16,963 nt of DNA from an uncultured Eubacteriales bacterium. GTDB taxonomy: Bacteria > Bacillota > Clostridia > Oscillospirales > Oscillospiraceae. Below the pieces are notes generated by a model. That model did no database searches and was not told the DNA's origin. It saw nothing but the letters and a program-made list of their open reading frames with translations. Shown piece after piece: positions 12,710 through 16,963 of the stretch. Position 1 is the first letter of the stretch; each line of letters opens with the position of its first letter. Position numbers and translations under genes: made by a program. The stretch lies in assembly GCA_900540635.1 (NCBI GenBank), contig UQGU01000051.1:1-16963 (forward strand). The letters are read 5' to 3'.

Positions 12710-14083
12710 TTACTGGCCGTTGGCCTGGTTCACGTACTGCTCAACAGCGGCGGTGATTGCCTCGGTGGAGCCGTCGGAAGCGCCAACCTGCTGCAGCATA
12801 TTCCACCAGCAGGTACGAGCCTCAGCCCAGCCGGTGGTGACCTGGTAGTAGTCGCCCAGCAGAGGCATCAGGACATTGTAGGAAGCCATGACTTCGTTGT
12901 CAGCCCAGATGGTGGACAGGTCAGCACCCTCAGCGGTGTCGCGGACTGCGAAGTAGTTCGCAGCCTTGACAGCATCGGCGGTAGCCTCGGAGTCGCACAT
13001 ATACTTGATGAAGGTCTTAGCAGCCTCGATCTTGCCGGCATCGCCGTTGTCGAAGACACCGAAGCCCCAGATACCGCCCTGCAGCTTGGGCTCGCCGTCA
13101 GCAGGGAAGGCCATGAACATGATGTCGTCGCCGGAAGCTGTCTTCTCAGCACCGGTGTTGGCGGAGTTGGGGTTCAGCTGCTGAGCGATGTTCCAGCAGA
13201 AAGCAACGTTCAGAGTGCCGTTGTAGAACAGAGCAATCTCGTCGCCGCCAGCGATACCGGCGTCGAACTCGATGGCCTTGCAGTCGTACAGAGCCTTCAG
13301 AGCAGTGATGTTCTCCTCAGCGCCCCAGGTGTACTCGGTGTGCTCAGCGTTGGTGAAGGTGCCGCCGTACAGGTTGTTCACCAGTGCGCGGGTGCCCTGG
13401 TCACCGCCCTGGCCGACGCAGTAAACAGCGCCAACCTGCTTGCCGGTGTACTCGTAAACAGCGTCCATAGCCTTGAAGAAATCCTCGGTGGACTTCCAGG
13501 TGTGGGTGTCCTCGTTGATGTACTGCATAGCGTCGGCAGCCTCGAAGACGGTCTTGTTGATGGCCATGCAGTGAGCGGTCATGACCAGGGGATACTCATA
13601 AGCGGTGTTGTCGTCGGCGAAGCAGGCGGCCAGAGCAGCAGCGTTGATCTCCTGCTTGTCGGTGTCGTCGAACAGGTCAGCGATGTTGACCAGCTTGCCC
13701 TTGGCGCCCCAGTTGGCGACCAGACGCTCGGGTCCTTCCATGATCAGGTCGGGAGCGGCGTTGCCCTCGATGGCGGTGTTGACCTTGTCGTCGCCGTCGG
13801 CGTAGGTCAGGTACTCAACGGTGACCTTGATGCCGGTAGCGGCCTCGAAGTCAGCCATCAGAGCATCAACAGTCTCCTGGTTGCCCCAACCACCGATGGG
13901 GTAGGTCCACAGGGTAATCTCGGAAGCAGCAGTGGGAGCAGCTTCGGTAGCGGCCTCAGTTGCACCCTCGGTAGCGGCAGCAGTAGTAGCTGCAGTAGTC
14001 TCTGCGGGCTTCTCGGACACAGAGCAGGCGCACAGGCCCACGACCATGACCACTGCCAGCAGAACAGCAAACAGTTTCTTCAT
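12710..14083 (-). CDS. Sugar ABC transporter substrate-binding lipoprotein (CUT1, probable sialic acid transporter)
   Basis: A 457-residue extracellular solute-binding protein. It has a signal peptide MKKLFAVLLAVVMVVGLCAC with lipidation expected at Cys20, a Thr/Ala/Glu-rich linker to about residue 53, then the binding fold starting ITLWTYPIGGWGNQETVDAL. It continues as a family 1 sugar-binding protein, with DLIMEGPERLVANWGAKGKL early and QGGIWGFGVF late. The ATG at 14083 has GAGGAGG upstream, and a good promoter lies at 14148-14176. It is the first gene of the operon with two permeases and, further on, nanA. By context it binds sialic acid or a derivative; the binding residues cannot be assigned by eye. 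Confidence 0.9.
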   Translation of the reverse strand: MKKLFAVLLAVVMVVGLCACSVSEKPAETTAATTAAATEGATEAATEAAPTAASEITLWTYPIGGWGNQETVDALMADFEAATGIKVTVEYLTYADGDDKVNTAIEGNAAPDLIMEGPERLVANWGAKGKLVNIADLFDDTDKQEINAAALAACFADDNTAYEYPLVMTAHCMAINKTVFEAADAMQYINEDTHTWKSTEDFFKAMDAVYEYTGKQVGAVYCVGQGGDQGTRALVNNLYGGTFTNAEHTEYTWGAEENITALKALYDCKAIEFDAGIAGGDEIALFYNGTLNVAFCWNIAQQLNPNSANTGAEKTASGDDIMFMAFPADGEPKLQGGIWGFGVFDNGDAGKIEAAKTFIKYMCDSEATADAVKAANYFAVRDTAEGADLSTIWADNEVMASYNVLMPLLGDYYQVTTGWAEARTCWWNMLQQVGASDGSTEAITAAVEQYVNQANGQ

Positions 14084-14147
14084 AATGTCCTCCTCGAATT
14101 TTTCGTTTTGTTCAAAGCGATGGAATCCAACGCCCTCAACTGCCCTT

Positions 14148-14176
14148 ATTTTAGCTACCCGCACCAAGAAAGTCAA
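14148..14176 (-). promoter_or_regulatory. Promoter of the binding protein-permease operon
   Basis: On the minus strand -35 TTGACT (14176-14171), a 17-base spacer and -10 TAAAAT (14153-14148) give five of six matches in each box. The leader to the start codon is about 58 bases. Confidence 0.82.
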
Positions 14177-14187
14177 TTGCCCATGAA

Positions 14188-14202
14188 TGAAATTTTCTTT
14201 CA
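14188..14202. promoter_or_regulatory. Candidate RpiR operator, promoter-proximal copy
   Basis: TGAAATTTTCTTTCA has TGAAA/TTTCA arms and lies 11 bp upstream of the -35 of the transport operon. A similar block recurs at 14384-14397 (TGAAAATTTCTTCA). Minus-strand context is also shared: both continue CATT..CATG. Dyads of this AT-rich TGAAA type fit RpiR sites, but this is inference. Confidence 0.42.
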
Positions 14203-14341
14203 AAGCAAGCTTTTTTCGAAAATTCTTGCAATACGCACAATTAACGTTTTATTTCTCTTGCATTTGCTTGCTCGCTTTTGTCTATTTTGACTGCATCTAT
14301 AAGCAAATTCATATGTTTTCTGAAAGTTTTTGCCTTTGTGC
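14203..14341. other. AT-rich intergenic stretch, no gene seen
   Basis: Between the rpiR-like gene and the binding-protein promoter. I see no reading frame with a ribosome site, no further promoter I trust and no RNA gene. It contains loosely repeated GCATTTGCTTGCT-like text near 14258-14275. Its role is probably spacing between the two operator-like motifs. Confidence 0.5.
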
Positions 14342-14386
14342 TCATTTTCATGTAAGTTTATCGCTCATTTATGTACATGAAAATGA
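14342..14386. repeat. 13-bp perfect inverted repeat in the nan intergenic region
   Basis: TCATTTTCATGTA (14342-14354) and TACATGAAAATGA (14374-14386) are perfect complements separated by 19 bp. The right arm runs into the TGAAAATTTCTTCA motif at 14384-14397. The AT-rich arms suit protein binding better than termination. Confidence 0.7.
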
Positions 14387-14414
14387 AAATTTCTTCACAG
14401 TTGCCTTCTGAAAA

Positions 14415-14453
14415 CAGTCAAAGAGAAACGCGCCCAATCGAAATCAGGCGCGT
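14415..14453 (-). terminator. Intrinsic terminator after the RpiR gene
   Basis: On the minus strand ACGCGCC and GGCGCGT form a 7-bp stem with a 12-nt loop, followed by TTCTCTTTG. It starts 15 bp after the RpiR stop codon. Confidence 0.72.
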
Positions 14454-14467
14454 CCGGCGTATTTCTA

Positions 14468-15331
14468 TTATGTATGCTTGCTTTTCAGCGCCTCCGCAAT
14501 GCGGCGGCGGTACTCCAGGGCCCGGTCCATGTCCATTCTGGAAAACTCGGAGAACAGCACGTCCAGCAGGTACATCTGAGCGATCCGGGCGGCGATGGAG
14601 CCGGACTGCATGGGGCTCTCGTTGGCCCCGCACTGCAGCACGAAGTCCGCCAGCTGGGCTCCCGGAGAATTGGGGAACCGGGTCACAAGCACCACCTTCG
14701 CCCCCCGCTCCCGGGCAATGGCCGTGATCTCCAGCACATCCCGGGTGGAGCCGGAATAGGAGAAGAAGAACAGCACGTCCGTGCTTTCCATGGTAGAGGC
14801 GGAAATTGCCTGCAAATGGGAGTCCTCCACCGGCCAGAATTTGTTGCTGACCGTGGAAAACAGGTGGGCTGCCTCCCGGGCAATCAGCATGGAGCCGCCT
14901 TGGCCCATGCACATGATCTGCCGTGCCTCATGGAACAGTCCGGCAACCTGGGCAACCACAGAAAGGTCCAGCACCTCCATGGTCTGCATCATAGCCTCCA
15001 CATCTGCCCGGTAGAGCTTTTGGGACATGGTTTTCAGGTCGTCGCTCTGCTCCACCTGACCGCTGAGGGGCGTATCCCCCAGCCGGGCCTGGGCCATGGC
15101 GTTGGCCACCGCCAGCTTCAGCAGCGGAAAGCTCTTATAGCCCATATGCCGGGAGAAGCGGGAAATGGTTGCCTCGGCCACGCCGCTCTGCTGGGCCAGC
15201 TCGGAAATGGACTGCCGGACCACCCGCTCCTGATTGGCCAGGATATAATCCGCCAGCCGCTTCTCCGCAGGGGTCAGGGAATAATAGTCGCTGCCGATGC
15301 GCAGAATCACACTCTGCTGTCTGTCTTCCAT
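14468..15331 (-). CDS. RpiR-family transcriptional regulator (HTH-SIS)
   Basis: A 287-residue regulator. The N-terminal HTH (about 17-90) contains LTPAEKRLADYILANQE and SISELAQQSGVAEATISRFS, typical of the family. The C-terminal SIS phosphosugar-binding domain (about 135-265) shows MGQGGSMLIAREAAHLF, FFSYSGSTRDVLEI and LVTRFPNSPGAQLADF. RpiR proteins sense phosphosugars; in sialic acid clusters of several bacteria the regulator of this family responds to ManNAc-6-P or similar. It follows the AGE-family gene, but a strong terminator fills the gap, so its expression is probably readthrough-limited. The ATG at 15331 has AAGGAG directly after the terminator T-run. It is the likely controller of both nan transcripts. 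Confidence 0.92.
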   Translation of the reverse strand: MEDRQQSVILRIGSDYYSLTPAEKRLADYILANQERVVRQSISELAQQSGVAEATISRFSRHMGYKSFPLLKLAVANAMAQARLGDTPLSGQVEQSDDLKTMSQKLYRADVEAMMQTMEVLDLSVVAQVAGLFHEARQIMCMGQGGSMLIAREAAHLFSTVSNKFWPVEDSHLQAISASTMESTDVLFFFSYSGSTRDVLEITAIARERGAKVVLVTRFPNSPGAQLADFVLQCGANESPMQSGSIAARIAQMYLLDVLFSEFSRMDMDRALEYRRRIAEALKSKHT

Positions 15332-15343
15332 GGTGTTTTCTCC

Positions 15344-15377
15344 TTAAAAAGGCCGGGACCGAAGTCCGGTCCCGGCC
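15344..15377 (-). terminator. Intercistronic terminator whose T-tract abuts the RpiR ribosome site
   Basis: On the minus strand GGCCGGGACC and GGTCCCGGCC form a perfect 10-bp stem (extendable in the loop), followed by TTTTT and then at once AAGGAG, the RpiR Shine-Dalgarno. This is a textbook intrinsic terminator placed between two genes of one apparent operon. Confidence 0.85.
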
Positions 15378-15394
15378 CACGATGTACTATTCTG

Positions 15395-16597
15395 TTATCT
15401 TGCCAGCAGCTCGCCCAGCATCAGATCGGTCATGATCAGCATTCTGGGCAGATGGAAGGGGCCCTTGAAGGTGGAACCCTTGGTGCTGGGCTCGGTGGGC
15501 TTGCCGTCCCGGCGCAGGTAGCCGTACCACTCGCCGCCCTCGCTGTCGGAGAAGTGCTTCTTGCAGTAGTCCATGGTCCGGAAGTACCAGTCCAGATACT
15601 CCTCCTTGCCGGTGTCGCGGTAGAGCATCAGAGAGGAAATGAGGATCTCGTCATGAGGCCACCACAGCTTCATGTCGTGCTCGTAAGCCTCGGGAGGATT
15701 GCCCAGGCAGTCCACAAAGTACAGCAGGCCCTCGTACTCCTCGTCCCAGCCGGCCTTGATGGCCCAGTTGAATATCTCTTCGGCCTTGCCAACCAGCTCC
15801 TTGTTGCCGGTACGCTTGGCGTGCTCCAGCAGGAACCACACGCCCTCAATGTCGTGGCCGGGGTTCACAATGCGGCCGTCGGTGTAGTCCAGGTTGGCCT
15901 CGCCGTTGGGGCCCACGTTCTCCAGCACGCAGTGCAGCTCGGGATGGACATGATACTTGAAGATATCGTCCACGCAGCCCTGGGCGCGCTCCTCGTACAG
16001 TGCCTTATTCTCGGGGTCAACCCGCAGCATGACGGAGGTCACGTTCAGATAGATCATGGGCAGGCCAAACGCGCGGCCGCTGCGGGTCTCGGGAATGGTC
16101 TTGGGGCCCAGGCCGGTGGGGTCCTTGGCGCCGTGCCACAGATCCCAATAAATATTGTAGGCCTTCTTGGCCCGCTCCAGGCATTCCTTCTCGCCGGTGA
16201 CGCCGTAGTACTCGGCGTTGGCAATGGCATAGAAGGCCTCAGAGTAGTAATAGCGGCGCTGACGCAGGGGCTTGCCGTCAGCGGTGACGGTGAAGTACAT
16301 TCTGCCGTCGGCCTCGGGGTTGACGCAGTATTTCTCCATGAAGTCCAGGCAGCTCTTGGAAGCTTCCAGCCACTCCTTCTTCACGCCGTACACATGGCAC
16401 AGGTATGCAAAGATCCAGCCGCAGCGGCCCTGCATCCATACGCTCTTATCGGTGGAGTAGATCCGGCCATAGCGGTCCAGGCAGGTGTACACGCCGCCGT
16501 GCTCCTTGTCCATGCCGTTTCTCAGCCAGAAGTCCGCGCAGACTGCCAGCTCCTTCTCCGTCCAGGCCTTGGCCTGCTGCAATTTTACCTTATCCAT
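15395..16597 (-). CDS. AGE-family N-acylglucosamine 2-epimerase
   Basis: A 400-residue (alpha/alpha)6-barrel protein of the N-acylglucosamine 2-epimerase family, near the length of the mammalian renin-binding protein. Family marks are WMQGRCGW (54-61), YYSEAFYAIANAEY (117-130), GHDIEGVW (247-254), WWPHDE (313-318) and KGPFHLPR (378-385). His248 and His382 match the catalytic pair of the family. It interconverts ManNAc and GlcNAc, which takes the NanA product into amino sugar metabolism without a NanE step. The ATG at 16597 follows AGGAGGG by seven bases; a longer open frame to 16681 lacks a ribosome site. First gene of its transcript, followed by the RpiR gene. Other AGE members act on cellobiose or mannose, so context decides here. 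Confidence 0.9.
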   Translation of the reverse strand: MDKVKLQQAKAWTEKELAVCADFWLRNGMDKEHGGVYTCLDRYGRIYSTDKSVWMQGRCGWIFAYLCHVYGVKKEWLEASKSCLDFMEKYCVNPEADGRMYFTVTADGKPLRQRRYYYSEAFYAIANAEYYGVTGEKECLERAKKAYNIYWDLWHGAKDPTGLGPKTIPETRSGRAFGLPMIYLNVTSVMLRVDPENKALYEERAQGCVDDIFKYHVHPELHCVLENVGPNGEANLDYTDGRIVNPGHDIEGVWFLLEHAKRTGNKELVGKAEEIFNWAIKAGWDEEYEGLLYFVDCLGNPPEAYEHDMKLWWPHDEILISSLMLYRDTGKEEYLDWYFRTMDYCKKHFSDSEGGEWYGYLRRDGKPTEPSTKGSTFKGPFHLPRMLIMTDLMLGELLAR

Positions 16598-16712
16598 TTC
16601 AAAACCCTCCTGTGGTTTTCTAAGGGCTGCCCGCAGCCGCTTTTGGCTGGCTCTGCTCGTGGAAATCCGCCAAAAGCCCACCGCCCGGGTTGTCCCAAAA
16701 TGTTACATTTCC

Positions 16713-16741
16713 ATAGTACCATCCTGCTTTCCTTTTTTCAA
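16713..16741 (-). promoter_or_regulatory. Promoter of the epimerase gene
   Basis: On the minus strand -35 TTGAAA (16741-16736), a 17-base spacer and -10 TACTAT (16718-16713). The leader is about 110 bases and holds a short GGCTGC/GCAGCC hairpin (about 16624-16637) but nothing I recognise as a riboswitch. A/T-rich TGAAAAA direct repeats surround the -35. Confidence 0.7.
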
Positions 16742-16842
16742 GAGCTTTTTTTCATTTTTCCTTCTTTTCGGTACATATTTTCTTCCCAATGCGGGCACCC
16801 TGTAGACGGAGAAAAAAAGTCGCGGAAAAAGGAAAATAATGC

Positions 16843-16870
16843 TTGACATTTTTCGTTTCGGTGCTATAAT
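16843..16870 (+). promoter_or_regulatory. Promoter of the tRNA-Gln gene
   Basis: TTGACA (16843-16848), a 16-base spacer and TATAAT (16865-16870): both boxes match consensus. It is divergent from the epimerase promoter and 40 bases before the tRNA. Confidence 0.88.
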
Positions 16871-16910
16871 ACCCATGTTGCTTGTGACGCGGTAAGCGAA
16901 ACGGCCACAT

Positions 16911-16963
16911 AGAGGATTTGTGTAACGGTAGCACACCGGACTCTGACTCCGTTTGCGGGGGTT
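16911..16963 (+). tRNA. tRNA-Gln (anticodon CTG), truncated by window edge
   Basis: The 5' acceptor strand is AGAGGAT, the D arm is GTG-TAACGGTAG-CAC, and the anticodon arm is CCGGA-CTCTGAC-TCCGT with CTG in the loop. The variable loop and the first T-stem bases GGGGTT follow; the rest lies outside. It resembles bacterial tRNA-Gln closely (TAACGGTAG and CGGACTCTGACTCCGTTTG). The base pair 27-43 would be C-U, a mismatch where related tRNAs have G-U. Confidence 0.88.

Noticed and set aside
16598..16712. Riboswitch in the epimerase leader
   Set aside because: The leader has only a short GGCTGC/GCAGCC hairpin and no motif of a known riboswitch class or terminator.
14474..16846. A 790-codon plus-strand open frame opposite the RpiR and epimerase genes
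   Set aside because: It has no motif and crosses both terminators; its His/Leu/Gly/Gln-rich composition is typical of an antisense shadow.
1..16963. CRISPR array, prophage, transposase or toxin-antitoxin module
   Set aside because: No regularly spaced repeats, integrase, transposase or paired small toxin genes were seen anywhere in the window.

Overview
The window looks like chromosomal DNA from a low-copy, moderately GC-rich Firmicute, most likely a gut Clostridia member of the Oscillospiraceae/Ruminococcaceae type. The reasons are strong AGGAGG-type ribosome binding sites, sigma-A promoters, lipoproteins with Thr/Ala/Glu-rich linkers after the lipid cysteine, a purine riboswitch, an RpiR-controlled sialic acid locus, and a palindromic CATTGCGA-type interspersed element. 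The taxonomic placement is inference. Almost every gene is on the minus strand; only the PucR-like regulator and the edge tRNA are on the plus strand.

Layout from left to right. (1) Positions 1-1555 hold a purine salvage operon read leftwards: promoter, guanine-class riboswitch with a terminator, xanthine phosphoribosyltransferase (xpt), then a BMP/PnrA-like lipoprotein cut by the window edge. (2) Positions 1638-3206 hold a short operon with a type IV prepilin-like protein followed by an M24 metallopeptidase (Xaa-Pro dipeptidase type). (3) Positions 3292-7327 hold a four-gene operon: a divergent short-chain dehydrogenase (SDR), a cysteine-rich protein I do not firmly recognise, a GcvT-family folate-dependent C1-transfer protein, and a second SDR, ended by a strong terminator. 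A PucR-type regulator (7559-9070) is transcribed divergently, with an 18-bp near-palindrome between them. This is the best candidate for an undescribed catabolic system, plausibly a demethylation plus redox pathway; the substrate is unknown. (4) Positions 9108-9323 encode a 71-residue stand-alone protein convergent with the regulator. (5) Positions 9501-16741 hold a sialic acid utilisation locus: AGE-family N-acylglucosamine 2-epimerase, an RpiR regulator, a lipoprotein sugar-binding protein, two ABC permeases and N-acetylneuraminate lyase. A 190-bp palindromic element sits between the permeases and nanA. (6) A tRNA-Gln (CTG) with its own promoter begins at 16911 and runs off the edge.

How the genes work together. 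In the sialic acid locus the ABC system imports the sugar, NanA splits Neu5Ac into ManNAc and pyruvate, and the AGE-family enzyme converts ManNAc to GlcNAc; the RpiR protein probably senses a phosphosugar and controls the cluster. No transporter ATPase or kinase is present here. In the purine operon the riboswitch ties uptake (BMP lipoprotein) and salvage (Xpt) to intracellular guanine. In the unknown operon the two dehydrogenases could act before and after a methyl or C1 transfer to tetrahydrofolate.

Limits: families were assigned from motifs read by eye, with no database search. Operators and promoters are sequence matches only.
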